Below are positions 33,665 through 43,327 of a DNA stretch of 64,000 nt, piece by piece. The stretch comes from VMCP01 sp964408945. GTDB lineage: Bacteria > Bacteroidota > Bacteroidia > NS11-12g > UBA955. Positions within the stretch are counted from its first letter, which is position 1. Each line of letters opens with the position of its first letter. Position numbers and translations under genes: made by a program. The DNA lies in the NCBI GenBank assembly GCA_964408945.1, contig CAYPBJ010000005.1, positions 62,001 through 126,000 on the forward strand, in the 5' to 3' direction. Under the pieces are notes generated by a model, which was not told the DNA's origin, made no database searches, and worked only from the letters and a program-made list of their open reading frames with translations.

Positions 33665-35007
33665 TTTCTGAGTGTTTTTAGTTTCTTTAATTGATATTCT
33701 CCAATGGCATTCCCTAAAAGTTTGCCGTTTTCAATTCCTTCTTTAAAATGGATACCACCAAAAAGCCTACTTTGGCAAGCTTGGTCGCTAGCTTCTCTGA
33801 AGTTTTTAAAGGTTCTTACTCCTAAACCGAATTCATTTTCAGCCGAATCGGTGTATGGATATTCTCCAAAGATAGAGGTTAGTACGGTAGCAGCTGCACT
33901 GGATATGACGCTATGTGCACTAGGGTATTCAGGAAATGCTGGGGTCTCTATCCTAGGGAGCCATGATGAATCTATATGACGTCGAATTACCGTTACCGGC
34001 CGAACATACTCAAAATGGTATTTTGCGTCCCATGCAGCAATAAATCCATCAAACATGGCTGCTGACATTCTCAACATGCCTTCAGCACTTTGAAATAAGC
34101 TATATTTCTGTTTTCGAGCTACTGTTGAAAACATGGAAAGCCAGTGTCCAGCGGGAGAAACTTTTAGTACTTTAATAGTTGCATGACCATAGTGGAACGT
34201 ACTATTGGGGTTATCATCCCAGTATTTTGCGGTGAGCAATTTAAAGCTATCAGCACTGTTACTTGCTTCGTACACTTCTTTCATATACGCATTGAATCTT
34301 TTGTTGGTGCTGGAACCATTATTATTAATATAGGGTTCTGGTTGAGGTAATACATTTCTCAACTGAGACGATGAATCTAATAATGCGGGACGAATTCTTT
34401 TCCATTTTGGTTCAACAGCCTGCATAAACTCTAGGGGAGTAGGTTGCCATAGTTGTGGATCATTTTTGGCAAGATAGAAATCAGTTCCTCTAATTTGCAT
34501 AAAGGTGTCTTTTTTTGCCCAGCGGAAAATAGCATTTCCAATAGAATCTCCCCATGCTATGGAACGTTCAAAAACTTTAGAATGAAGAATATTTTTGTAA
34601 TGGGTTAGTTTTCTTTCTCTAAAATGATTGACTGAATCTTCTTTGTAAACTAGTTGTCTTGCAGTGGTTGTGTAAGCAGATAATGCAACTAAATCTAAAC
34701 AATACCCCAAGGTTGTGTCCACCATGGGTTTGTCTGTAAATCCATTGAATTGCTTCGATGTGCTAAGATATTTGGAATTAAAGGGTTGTATTGCTTCATA
34801 GGCAGCAACACAACTGTAGAAGTATCTTCTACTAGCAACAGGAGGTGTTACACCATCTAAAACTACCGCATTTTGTATGGCATGGTTGCATTCGCTCAAT
34901 ATATCATTATTGAAAATGACTTTTTGATTGCTTTCCACTTCCGATGAACAAGAAACAAATAATCCTACAAATAAAATCGAAAACCTAAGTGAGGTAGAAA
35001 TTTTCAT
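33661..35007 (-). CDS. Vanadium-dependent haloperoxidase / PAP2-like lipoprotein
   Basis: 448 residues with a lipoprotein signal (MKISTSLRFS, lipobox VSCSS). The C-terminal all-helical domain has the PAP2/vanadium-haloperoxidase signature: Arg in EYVRPVTVIRR, PEYPSAHSVISSAA (the P-x-Y-P-S-x-H-S block) and RLFGGIHFKEG, whose His is the usual apical vanadate ligand or nucleophile. It could act as a haloperoxidase or an acid phosphatase. ATG 35007 is preferred: a longer reading from 35133 would run through a terminator and the neighbouring gene, and the -7 box TAAATTTG sits 3 bases upstream. Confidence 0.87.
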   Translation of the reverse strand: MKISTSLRFSILFVGLFVSCSSEVESNQKVIFNNDILSECNHAIQNAVVLDGVTPPVASRRYFYSCVAAYEAIQPFNSKYLSTSKQFNGFTDKPMVDTTLGYCLDLVALSAYTTTARQLVYKEDSVNHFRERKLTHYKNILHSKVFERSIAWGDSIGNAIFRWAKKDTFMQIRGTDFYLAKNDPQLWQPTPLEFMQAVEPKWKRIRPALLDSSSQLRNVLPQPEPYINNNGSSTNKRFNAYMKEVYEASNSADSFKLLTAKYWDDNPNSTFHYGHATIKVLKVSPAGHWLSMFSTVARKQKYSLFQSAEGMLRMSAAMFDGFIAAWDAKYHFEYVRPVTVIRRHIDSSWLPRIETPAFPEYPSAHSVISSAAATVLTSIFGEYPYTDSAENEFGLGVRTFKNFREASDQACQSRLFGGIHFKEGIENGKLLGNAIGEYQLKKLKTLRN

Positions 35008-35010
35008 AAT

Positions 35011-35018
35011 CAAATTTA
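35011..35018 (-). promoter_or_regulatory. -7 promoter element of the haloperoxidase-like gene
   Basis: Minus-strand TAAATTTG is an exact TAnnTTTG and is followed by ATT then ATG. Transcription would start at or inside the ATG, so the mRNA would be leaderless. Confidence 0.65.
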
Positions 35019-35021
35019 ACG

Positions 35022-35050
35022 AAAAAAGGCCGCTCAAAGCGGCCTTTTTA
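35022..35050 (-). terminator. Bidirectional-looking terminator after the 49-residue gene
   Basis: GGCCGC-TCAAA-GCGGCC hairpin (35028-35044) with an A-run on one side and a T-run on the other, so it can work in both directions. On the minus strand it ends the transcript of the small gene, 28 bases after its stop. Confidence 0.88.
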
Positions 35051-35071
35051 TTATTTGAAACGATTATAAGA

Positions 35072-35221
35072 TTACTTCTCGTCTTCGAGAATGATTCCTG
35101 ATTGTCCTTTGTATGGAGATTGTACCTGTACAAAATCTTTTAAACGCTTAATGCTCTTTACGCGTACAGTCGATTTAGAACGGTTTTTTGCTTCTTTTCT
35201 TTTAAGTCTTGTAACTCCCAT
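35072..35221 (-). CDS. Small basic conserved-type protein (49 residues)
   Basis: 49 residues, starting MGVTRLKRKEAKNRSKST and ending QSGIILEDEK. The N-terminal two thirds are strongly basic (Lys/Arg) and the tail is acidic. Short basic proteins with an MGxxRxKRKxxKNR start occur in other Bacteroidota, possibly ribosome- or nucleic-acid-associated (from memory, function unknown). The gene stands alone with an exact-consensus promoter 18 bases upstream and a strong terminator, which points to high expression of a real gene despite its size. Confidence 0.8.
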   Translation of the reverse strand: MGVTRLKRKEAKNRSKSTVRVKSIKRLKDFVQVQSPYKGQSGIILEDEK

Positions 35222-35238
35222 GGCGATTAAATTTCGTG

Positions 35239-35269
35239 CAAATATAAGGTTATTTTAATAAATCTCAAA
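35239..35269 (-). promoter_or_regulatory. Consensus promoter of the 49-residue gene
   Basis: On the minus strand: TTTG (35269-35266), 19 bases, then TATATTTG (35246-35239) plus C. Both elements match exactly. The start should be near 35233, giving a ~12-base leader. Confidence 0.8.
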
Positions 35270-35279
35270 AGAAATTGGC

Positions 35280-38200
35280 TTAATTATTTGAACTTGAGAT
35301 ATCTTTTCCTTTATTATCTGTCCAAATTACCGATTTTACCAATTTGTTGATCACAATTCCAGGTGTCTTGCTCGAGTAATATCCGGATCCACGTCCAATA
35401 TAGCTACTTTTCTTTGTGCCATCTTTTAATATCAAAGTCGCGTTTACAGCATTTGAGGGAGCTCTCAAAAACTTCATTTCCGCATTTGGATCAAACAATT
35501 TAACAAAGTCATTGTTTTGAGAAGCAGCAATACCCAATTTTTGATTGGCTTTTTCATACCATACCAATCCGCGACCATCTCCTGGTACATAAAATCCATT
35601 ACCAACCCCACCACTTACTGTCATTCCATTTGATGAATTTAATAATATCATTCCATTTTGAGCATCATCTGGACCATGGGTTACTCGGGTATAACTATTA
35701 TTACCAATACAAACTAAATCATCAAATCCATTCGCATCAACATCAATCGCCAGAATACCGGTTATGGGTCCAATTTGCGCGTTCCATGGCAAATCACTAA
35801 CGGTAAACACTCCTCCGTTATTAACCAACAATAAATGAGAAAAGGTATTGGCAAACATTTTGTTTTGACTCAAGTTTTCTGCGCCAAAAATTTCTTCCAT
35901 GGTTTTACCAGTGTAAGAACTGTAAGAGGGGAATTTTTTTCCCAAAAAACTTGGGAATGCCATTGCCATTTCATCCATTTGATAAAGAGGATACTCCTTT
36001 CCACCAGTTTGATAACTCAAAAAGAAATCCAATCTACTGTTTTTATCTACATCAGCCCAATAAATAGAAATGGGTTCATTCTTCCTTGATTGGATAAAGC
36101 TGTTGTTACCCTTATTGGTAACCACATAGTCTAAGTCTCCGTCATTATCTATATCTATCGGACAAATACTATTAAACCAACCAGAATAATCAAATGTTCC
36201 TGTTTCTTTGGTTGCATTGATGAATTTTCCGCCTGAATTTTTCATGAAAACCACCGGCGTGTATTCACCCACTAACATCAAATCTGGTAGATTATCGTTG
36301 TTGTAATCAGTGAAAATTGCTTCATTGATCATTCCTGGCATATATAAATCTGGGGCGTCAGTTTGTGTGGCATCAATGAACTTACCCCCTTGATTTTTAA
36401 GAAGATAACTTCTGATTTCCAACACAGGATACACAGCCGGTAATACTCTGCCGGCTACAAACAAGTCTAAATCGCCATCGTTATCATAATCTGCAGCTGC
36501 AACAGAACTACTCGAGCCAATAACAGAGGGTAATTTATTACTAACATCAGTGAAATTCCCTTTGCCGTTGTTCTCGTATAGTTTGTGATTGTATTTATTT
36601 GAAGGCCAAGCAAATTCACTTCCTCCAACTGCAACATATAGGTCTAAATCCTTATCGCCATCGAAGTCGAAGAACAAACAACCAGTAACATCAGCTTGGA
36701 TAGATTTCCAAGGTTGAGAAGATGAAGGCGAGAATTTACCGTTGGAACCTTGAATCATCAAACTTGACCCTGAGCTTCCTGCGGCATTTCCCACAAAAAT
36801 GTCATCCAATCGATCACCATTAATATCACCAGAGGCCATACCTGGACCCATCATAGTAAAACGGTGGGGTAGCATAGGTTCTCTTTTGAAATCTGGTGTT
36901 TCTTGTTCTTGATGTTTAAAATTCCCTAAATTCCCGACATATTTCATCAACGAAGATTGTACATTAAAAATTTTATTGAGCTCAAACTCCTCTGATGATA
37001 GCTCGATGTCTATTTTCCATGTATTGTTATCTTGAGGTTTGATTTTGGACATTTTACCCGCTGAAGTAACAAGATAAAACTCAAAATCTTTAACTGATTT
37101 ATCCCCTAAACCAATATGTATTTCTGGGTCAGAACTACTCAAATATCCTCTAGTTGATTGATATTCAAACACCCTCAAATCATCTTTACCTTTTACATAA
37201 ACCTTTGATCCAATGGGTGATTTTTTCTTAGAACTGAAAAGTTGAATATTTTGAAAACCATTCTTTGTGTTTTTGTTTTTGTATATGAATGGCTCTTCAT
37301 CTTGATTGCAAACAACTAAATCAGGTCTACCATCGCCGTTTAAGTCACCATATGCAGAACCGGTGCTTAAAGAAAGTTCGGGAGTTCCTCCTGATTGAGC
37401 AATATTTAACATACCCTTACCCGTATTCAAATAAAAGTAATTTTGAATCTTCTCAATTGGCAAGCGATCTAATACTTCTTTATGGGTTACCTTTTCACCT
37501 TTGGTTTGTTCTTTTCGATTTTGGTATTGAACAAAGTCAAGATTAGTAACATCTCTGTAATATCCATTGGTAATAAACAAATCTTGCAAACCATCATCAT
37601 TAAAATCACAGAACAAAGGAGACCAGCTCCAATCCGTTCTCGCCACACCATACAAATAACTTAAATCAGAAAATTTATTATTTCCCTGATTGATTTGGAG
37701 TACATTCTTCATGTATTGTCTGCCATAGTTATTTCTGTAACTTATGGTTACGTATTCGTAATCTCGAGGACCCATAATGGTCATAAATCGCTCTGGTAGT
37801 TCAGGCAACATATCCAATGACATGAAATCCAAAAGTCCATCATTATTAACATCGGCTGCATCAGACCCCATTGAATTATTAGAGATGTGCTTGAACGAAG
37901 TAAAACATTCGTCTTTAAAAGTGCCATCTCCTTGATTGATATAATAAAAGTCTGGAACGTGATAGTCGTTGCAAACATAGAGATCTATAAGTCCATCTGA
38001 ATTAAAATCGCCAGCTGTAGCACTTAAGCAATATCCACCGGCCATCATTCCAGCCGAAGTTGTGATATCAGTGAATTTATTTCCGTCGTTTCTGTAGAAG
38101 AACTGTTGAGAAGTCTCATTCAGTTCCATGGTTTTTTTGAAGGGGACATTTATATCAGAAAAATATTTTTGTGCGTGATTTCCAACATATAAGTCTAAAT

Positions 38201-38759
38201 CTCCATCTCTATCAAAGTCAAAAAATGTAGCACAAGAAGTATTACCTTCATTAGCAACGCCCCATTCTTGAGATGCTTCTTTGAATTTCAAGTTTCCAAG
38301 ATTTATGAATAGTTTGTTTGCTTTTTTCTTGGGATCTTTCGAAGGACCGCTGCTGCAAACATAAATATCGAGTAAACCATCATTGTTAACATCAACCATA
38401 CTTACACCCGTCATCCACTGATTGGTTCCTACACCAGCGCTTTCAGTGATATCTTCAAATTTGAAATCTCCTTTATTCAGGTATAATTTTGAACTTCCGG
38501 AGTTAGAAGCAAAGTATAAATCATTTAAACCATCGTTGTTAATATCGCCCATTCCAACCCCAGCACCGTTGAAGAAATAATGATAATTGAACTGATTCAT
38601 GGAGTCTGATTCAGGTACCATATTTTTGAATGTTACACCTGATACATCAGCATCAATTCGCTCAAATAATGCATCTTCTGAATTTATGGATTCATCACTG
38701 TTGCCGCAAGAGTGCAACATCATGAATCCCAAAATTACAAACCATTTTATGGATTTCAT
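35280..38759 (-). CDS. ASPIC/UnbV and FG-GAP (VCBS) repeat lipoprotein
   Basis: 1159 residues, exported as a lipoprotein (MKSIKWFVILGFMMLHSC). It consists of FG-GAP/VCBS beta-propeller blades with 14 visible Asp-rich calcium loops (for example DINNDGLNDLYF, DVNNDGLLDIYV, DFDRDGDLDLYV, DYDNDGDLDLFV), some degenerate (DINGDRLDD, DVDKNSRLD). An ASPIC/UnbV-like segment sits near residues 500-570 (SPIGSKVYVKG, STRGYLSSSDPEIHIGLG). The protein is likely surface-exposed and calcium-stabilised; its ligand is unknown. It lies 18 bases after rodA on the same strand, with a possible own -7 box (TAATATTG, 38765-38772), so whether it belongs to the mre/mrd transcript is uncertain. Confidence 0.9.
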   Translation of the reverse strand: MKSIKWFVILGFMMLHSCGNSDESINSEDALFERIDADVSGVTFKNMVPESDSMNQFNYHYFFNGAGVGMGDINNDGLNDLYFASNSGSSKLYLNKGDFKFEDITESAGVGTNQWMTGVSMVDVNNDGLLDIYVCSSGPSKDPKKKANKLFINLGNLKFKEASQEWGVANEGNTSCATFFDFDRDGDLDLYVGNHAQKYFSDINVPFKKTMELNETSQQFFYRNDGNKFTDITTSAGMMAGGYCLSATAGDFNSDGLIDLYVCNDYHVPDFYYINQGDGTFKDECFTSFKHISNNSMGSDAADVNNDGLLDFMSLDMLPELPERFMTIMGPRDYEYVTISYRNNYGRQYMKNVLQINQGNNKFSDLSYLYGVARTDWSWSPLFCDFNDDGLQDLFITNGYYRDVTNLDFVQYQNRKEQTKGEKVTHKEVLDRLPIEKIQNYFYLNTGKGMLNIAQSGGTPELSLSTGSAYGDLNGDGRPDLVVCNQDEEPFIYKNKNTKNGFQNIQLFSSKKKSPIGSKVYVKGKDDLRVFEYQSTRGYLSSSDPEIHIGLGDKSVKDFEFYLVTSAGKMSKIKPQDNNTWKIDIELSSEEFELNKIFNVQSSLMKYVGNLGNFKHQEQETPDFKREPMLPHRFTMMGPGMASGDINGDRLDDIFVGNAAGSSGSSLMIQGSNGKFSPSSSQPWKSIQADVTGCLFFDFDGDKDLDLYVAVGGSEFAWPSNKYNHKLYENNGKGNFTDVSNKLPSVIGSSSSVAAADYDNDGDLDLFVAGRVLPAVYPVLEIRSYLLKNQGGKFIDATQTDAPDLYMPGMINEAIFTDYNNDNLPDLMLVGEYTPVVFMKNSGGKFINATKETGTFDYSGWFNSICPIDIDNDGDLDYVVTNKGNNSFIQSRKNEPISIYWADVDKNSRLDFFLSYQTGGKEYPLYQMDEMAMAFPSFLGKKFPSYSSYTGKTMEEIFGAENLSQNKMFANTFSHLLLVNNGGVFTVSDLPWNAQIGPITGILAIDVDANGFDDLVCIGNNSYTRVTHGPDDAQNGMILLNSSNGMTVSGGVGNGFYVPGDGRGLVWYEKANQKLGIAASQNNDFVKLFDPNAEMKFLRAPSNAVNATLILKDGTKKSSYIGRGSGYYSSKTPGIVINKLVKSVIWTDNKGKDISSSNN

Positions 38760-38777
38760 ATTTACAATATTACAAGA

Positions 38778-40046
38778 TTAATTTCGTCGTACTTGATCGT
38801 ATCTCAAGAAAGTAAATAGTAGGAGTGTGAACCCCCATAAAGAACTTCCTCCGGCAGAAACAAAAGGCAACGGAATTCCAATTACCGGAATTAAACCAAT
38901 TGTCATTCCAATATTTACAAACCAGTGAAAAAATAGAATGCAACATACACTGTAACCTAAGATTCTTCCATACGCATCTGATTGTCTTTCTGCTAGTTGA
39001 ATTAGCCTTAAAAGCAACCCCAAAAATGCTGAAAAGAAAACAATTACACCAACAAATCCCCATTCTTCGCCGATGGTACAGAAAATAAAATCGGTATGTT
39101 GTTCAGGGACAAACCCCATTTTTGTTTGAGTGCCATTTTGAAATCCTCTTCCAATAAAACGACCTGCGCCAATGGCTACTTTAGATTGATCAAGGTTATA
39201 TCCCATGCCTTGTTTATCTTCTTTTAATCCTAAAACAATTTCAATCCTATCTTTTTGATACCACTGAAATACGTTGTCATAAACGATTCCGACAAGGGTT
39301 GAAAACACAGCGCTAGAAACTGCAATAAACGAGATTAATATTACCCATTGCCTTGATTTTCGGGCAAAATAAACTGCAATTGAACCAATACCCAAAATGG
39401 TACCTACAAGGTAATAACTAGATATTTCTAGCCCCTGAAATACAATGCTCAAAATGGCTAATAATCCCATCCAAAAGGCCAGAATGATAATATATCCAGG
39501 CATTCCTTCACGATATAAAACCAAAAAAAACGAAAAGTAAACCAACGCACTTCCCGTATCATTCTGTAGTAAAATTAAAATAACTGGAAATAAGAAAATA
39601 CCTAACGAATATGTGATATTTTTCCACCCAGAAAAACGCATTCCATATCCTCCTAAAAACTTGGCCAAAGCCATGGAAGTAGCTAGTTTAAGAAATTCTG
39701 AAGGTTGAATTCCAAATCCACCAAATCCAAACCATGATTTTGCCCCGCCAACCTCTTTACCTATGAATAAAACTGCAATATTTAATAAAATCACCAACGC
39801 ATAAACATAATAGGAGAGGTAATCTATCAGTACAACATTTGCAAACGATAAAGTTAAAATAATGACTACGGCTCCACCGATGAAAAACAATTGCTTGTAG
39901 GCAATATCAGACAACACCAAAGATGTTTGATTAACGTCGGAGGTAACCGAAAAAATATTAATGAATCCAATGGCAACCAAGAGGATATAGAAGAAAACTC
40001 CCCAGATATCCATTTTATTGTTTTCAAAGCTGCTTTGATATTTCAT
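38778..40046 (-). CDS. rodA: Peptidoglycan glycosyltransferase RodA (SEDS family)
   Basis: Polymerises lipid II into glycan strands for side-wall elongation. 422 residues with about ten spans; SEDS landmarks GGAKSWFGFGGFGIQPSEFLK (about 100-120; the Ser/Glu of IQPSE are characteristic), LLQNDTGSALVYF, and the C-terminal IGLIPVIGIPLPFVSAGGSS. It is preceded by mrdA (7-base gap), the usual RodA-PBP2 pair. FtsW is the alternative, but the mre/mrd context decides for RodA. Confidence 0.95.
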   Translation of the reverse strand: MKYQSSFENNKMDIWGVFFYILLVAIGFINIFSVTSDVNQTSLVLSDIAYKQLFFIGGAVVIILTLSFANVVLIDYLSYYVYALVILLNIAVLFIGKEVGGAKSWFGFGGFGIQPSEFLKLATSMALAKFLGGYGMRFSGWKNITYSLGIFLFPVILILLQNDTGSALVYFSFFLVLYREGMPGYIIILAFWMGLLAILSIVFQGLEISSYYLVGTILGIGSIAVYFARKSRQWVILISFIAVSSAVFSTLVGIVYDNVFQWYQKDRIEIVLGLKEDKQGMGYNLDQSKVAIGAGRFIGRGFQNGTQTKMGFVPEQHTDFIFCTIGEEWGFVGVIVFFSAFLGLLLRLIQLAERQSDAYGRILGYSVCCILFFHWFVNIGMTIGLIPVIGIPLPFVSAGGSSLWGFTLLLFTFLRYDQVRRN

Positions 40047-40053
40047 TGTTAAA

Positions 40054-41904
40054 CTATTGAGGTTCTAACACGGTTGTTTTCAATCGATCAATCATGAATT
40101 GTTTACTCGAAGAAGTATCTCTCATCAAGTATTTTTCAATCATCAAGTTTGCAATAGGAGCTGCATAAGTAGCCCCAAAACCACCATTCTCTACAATAAC
40201 TCCAATAGCAATTTTGGGATTGTTTCGAGGAGCAAAGGCTATAAATAAAGAGTGGTCTTTCCCGTGAGGATTTTGGGCTGTTCCTGTTTTGCCGCAGATT
40301 TCAATACCATTAATTCCAGTTCCATTCGCCGTACCACCGGGCTTCATCACTTGACTCATGCCTTCAATAACTGTCTCAAAATGTTTTGCATCAATAGGTA
40401 TGATTTTTTTGGTTCTGTATTCCTGTTTGAGGCCATTATTCTTAAGGCCATTTACCTTTTTCAACAGGTGTGGTGGAATGTAATAACCTCGGTTTGCCAA
40501 AATTGCAGCAACATTGGCAAGTTGAAGTGGAGTAAGCAGAATCTCACCCTGTCCAATGCCCAATGAAATAACCATGGAACTCCTCCATTTTTTTCCATGA
40601 CGTTTGGCTAATCTCTCAACTGTTGGAACATTTCCTGATGATTCACCTAATAAATCAATTCCTGTAGGATCACCTAAGCCAAATGAACGCCAATACTTTT
40701 CTAATACTCTATATCCGTTATGAGTAGATCCATATTTGGGGTGATCAATGATTTCTCTAAATAATCCGCAGTAATAGGAATTACAACTGATCCGAATTGA
40801 ACCAACAACATCTAAAGGTCCTCCGTGTGGATGACAACCAACAACTATGTTTCCCATTCGATAACCACCGCCGCAACCTTTTGTGGAACCAGGATGAATA
40901 ATGCCTTCTTGCAATCCTATTAAAGCTAAAACCGTTTTAACGGTACTTCCTGGAGGATATACTCCTTTTACTGCTCTATTATATAACGGTTTTTTAGGGT
41001 CAATGAGCATTTTTCTGAAAGATTTAGCCCTATCTTGACCCACTAAATCATTGGGATTGTAGTCAGGTTTATTCAAGAAAGCCAACACTTCTCCAGTTGA
41101 AGGTTCAATTGCAACTACAGAACCTCGTTTTCCATTGAAAAGTTCTTCGGCAAATTTTTGCAATTCTATATCGATAGTTGCATAAAAGTCGGGGCCGGAT
41201 TTTGCAGGATAATTAAATGCTTCGTCTTGAACTTCGCCCCGTTGTTTGTATGTCCTGTCTTGCCAAACGGTTTTAATACCTTTTGCACCGCGCATGAATT
41301 CTTCATAATAGCGTTCAATACCGGTAATGCCAACCAAATCTCCAGGCTGGTAATAAGGGTCTTCTTTTAATAATAACTCGCTAGCTTCACCTAAATAGCC
41401 AAACGCATGCGCACCGCCAAAAATCTCATAGGCCCTATCTGTTCTAGGTTCAATGTAAAAACCCGATAATCTATAAAGGTTCTCTCGGAGAGCGGTATAC
41501 TGTTGCTGACTTAGATTGGAATAAAAAATGGCACTGCGATTGTAAGCGTTGTTTTTTTGACGTTTTTTGGAATTTATCCATGCCTCAGTTAGAAGCTTAT
41601 TGTATTGATTACTGTCTATTTGTAATATTTGTTGTATAAATAAACGGTTTTCTAATTTCTCTTCTTTGGGGAAAATAAATAAATCATAAGAGGCGGCATT
41701 TTTAGCAATAATTTTACCAAATCTATCGTAGATGACGCTTCTTGCAGGATATAAAGTGATTTTATTTAGAGCATTGTTGATGGCTCTTTTCTCATATTTA
41801 TCGTCAACCAACTGTAGGGTTCCAATGCGATAAAGAAACAATAGGAATATAAATGAGAGTCCTATTACAAAAACACTACTTCTGTTCTTATGGACGTCTT
41901 GCAT
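40054..41904 (-). CDS. mrdA: Penicillin-binding protein 2 (elongasome transpeptidase)
   Basis: Cross-links peptidoglycan together with RodA. 616 residues: a short cytoplasmic N-tail, one span (about 11-30), the PBP dimerisation/pedestal domain (from ~45), then the transpeptidase domain with SxxK in PPGSTVKTVLAL, SxN in ISCNSYYCG and KTG in CGKTGTAQNPHG. It starts 6 bases after mreD. The order mreB-mreC-mreD-mrdA-rodA is the canonical elongation cluster. Confidence 0.95.
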   Translation of the reverse strand: MQDVHKNRSSVFVIGLSFIFLLFLYRIGTLQLVDDKYEKRAINNALNKITLYPARSVIYDRFGKIIAKNAASYDLFIFPKEEKLENRLFIQQILQIDSNQYNKLLTEAWINSKKRQKNNAYNRSAIFYSNLSQQQYTALRENLYRLSGFYIEPRTDRAYEIFGGAHAFGYLGEASELLLKEDPYYQPGDLVGITGIERYYEEFMRGAKGIKTVWQDRTYKQRGEVQDEAFNYPAKSGPDFYATIDIELQKFAEELFNGKRGSVVAIEPSTGEVLAFLNKPDYNPNDLVGQDRAKSFRKMLIDPKKPLYNRAVKGVYPPGSTVKTVLALIGLQEGIIHPGSTKGCGGGYRMGNIVVGCHPHGGPLDVVGSIRISCNSYYCGLFREIIDHPKYGSTHNGYRVLEKYWRSFGLGDPTGIDLLGESSGNVPTVERLAKRHGKKWRSSMVISLGIGQGEILLTPLQLANVAAILANRGYYIPPHLLKKVNGLKNNGLKQEYRTKKIIPIDAKHFETVIEGMSQVMKPGGTANGTGINGIEICGKTGTAQNPHGKDHSLFIAFAPRNNPKIAIGVIVENGGFGATYAAPIANLMIEKYLMRDTSSSKQFMIDRLKTTVLEPQ

Positions 41905-41910
41905 TGTTAA

Positions 41911-42417
41911 TTACTTTTTAAATAAAGACTTAAACAACAAAACTAATGAGAATGTTCCTATTGTACTAACCAATGCAGTAGTTGTAATTCTTATAAAACT
42001 ACTTATTTCAAAAAAGTCTAAACCAAAAAATAGAAAATGGTGAATAAAAATCAAACTTAATGAGTAATAAACAAAAAACAACCAACCTTTTGATTCAAGT
42101 CCAATATAACTTTCTCCCTGAAGCTTAAGCGAATCAAAATCTATTAGAGCCTTATCTATGTAGTATTTAACAAATACCATGACCACAGTAGAGGCTGAAT
42201 GTGTTCCAAATGACCCTGAAGATAAATCAATTAGAGTTCCATAAATGAACGCTGAAATAAGAACTATATACCGATTTAAATCTAAAGGAAGCACAAAAAA
42301 CAACATCAAGTAAGGCATAGGTTTCAAGTAAAAACCCATAGGAATCTCTTGAATTAAATAGGATTGGAGTAATCCAAGTATAATGGCAATAAATATATGT
42401 TTGAAAGCTTCAATCAT
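41911..42417 (-). CDS. mreD: Rod shape-determining protein MreD
   Basis: 168 residues, about five membrane spans, weakly conserved as usual for MreD. Recognised mainly by position between mreC and mrdA, by length, and by LMLFFVLPLDLNRYIVL and LIDLSSGSFGTHSAS, which fit the family pattern. It begins directly after the mreC stop with no spacer. It bridges MreC to the membrane elongation complex. Confidence 0.88.
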   Translation of the reverse strand: MIEAFKHIFIAIILGLLQSYLIQEIPMGFYLKPMPYLMLFFVLPLDLNRYIVLISAFIYGTLIDLSSGSFGTHSASTVVMVFVKYYIDKALIDFDSLKLQGESYIGLESKGWLFFVYYSLSLIFIHHFLFFGLDFFEISSFIRITTTALVSTIGTFSLVLLFKSLFKK

Positions 42418-43314
42418 TTATTTCTTCTTATCATTTTTTCCCGATACAGGCGTAATTAATGGCGAATTCTCGAGTGAATCCATTTCATTTTTGAATCGAG
42501 TCGACACACAGTAAACAGTATTCAATTTATTGAAATTTGTAGAAAGTTCAATTTCAATTTCTAAAAACTGAGAAGAGGTGTTGGTGTTGACCTTTTTTAC
42601 CTTTCCAATGGGTTGATAAGGTGGAAAAATTGAAGAATAGTTGCTGGTCAATACTACATCACCCCTTTTAACTTTTTCAGTTCTACTAATTTCGTCTAAA
42701 GACATTACACGAGAATCAGATCCATTCCATTTTAAAACTCCTTCTCTTAATCCTAATCGCTTGAGAAGTGGAGTAGTTTCAAATTTGGAATTTAATACCG
42801 ACATCCCAACTGAATAATGTTTAGTGGTTTGAATGATGACTCCTACAATTCCTTCAGGACCCACAACTGCCATTTGCTCTTTTATGCCGTGAACGCTTCC
42901 CTTATCTAAGTAAAAGTAATTATCAGGTCTATTGGTTGAATTTCTTATAACTTTAGCTGATATATAATCGTATGATATTTTCCGTATCTTATCAGTTGAA
43001 GTCAAAGTATCTAGGTAAGTAGTATCACCTTTTATTTGATCATATAGTCCAATCAATGAATCAGAATAGGCAATGGAATTTCTAAGAAATAAATTCTCGG
43101 TTCTTAACTTATCGTTCTCGGTTTTAAGATTAACAAAGGAAGTAAAGTTTGAACGCCATTCATCTATAGATCGAATGAATGAAATACTCGAGTTAAAATA
43201 AAAGCTATGCTGATAAATTTGGTATTGAAGTATCTGGTTAAAACTGAATAAAAACAACGAAAATGCTAATAGGGGATATGAATTTTTTTTAATCCACTGA
43301 TAAATTACCCACAT
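42418..43314 (-). CDS. mreC: Rod shape-determining protein MreC
   Basis: 298 residues: a short N-tail, one span (about 12-32), a coiled coil (about 55-85, LKTENDKLRTENLFLRNSI) and the two-barrel periplasmic domain (GIVGVIIQTTKHYSVGM, GDVVLTSNYSSIFPPYQPIGKV). The C-tail is Lys/Asp-rich. It scaffolds PBP2 and MreD. It is co-transcribed with mreB (13-base gap). Confidence 0.94.
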   Translation of the reverse strand: MWVIYQWIKKNSYPLLAFSLFLFSFNQILQYQIYQHSFYFNSSISFIRSIDEWRSNFTSFVNLKTENDKLRTENLFLRNSIAYSDSLIGLYDQIKGDTTYLDTLTSTDKIRKISYDYISAKVIRNSTNRPDNYFYLDKGSVHGIKEQMAVVGPEGIVGVIIQTTKHYSVGMSVLNSKFETTPLLKRLGLREGVLKWNGSDSRVMSLDEISRTEKVKRGDVVLTSNYSSIFPPYQPIGKVKKVNTNTSSQFLEIEIELSTNFNKLNTVYCVSTRFKNEMDSLENSPLITPVSGKNDKKK

Positions 43315-43327
43315 AGCTTAACGTGCT

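Noticed and set aside
35008..35133. Longer N-terminus for the haloperoxidase-like lipoprotein
   Set aside because: It would read through the hairpin terminator and the neighbouring 49-residue gene, and would bury the lipoprotein signal at MKISTSLRFS.
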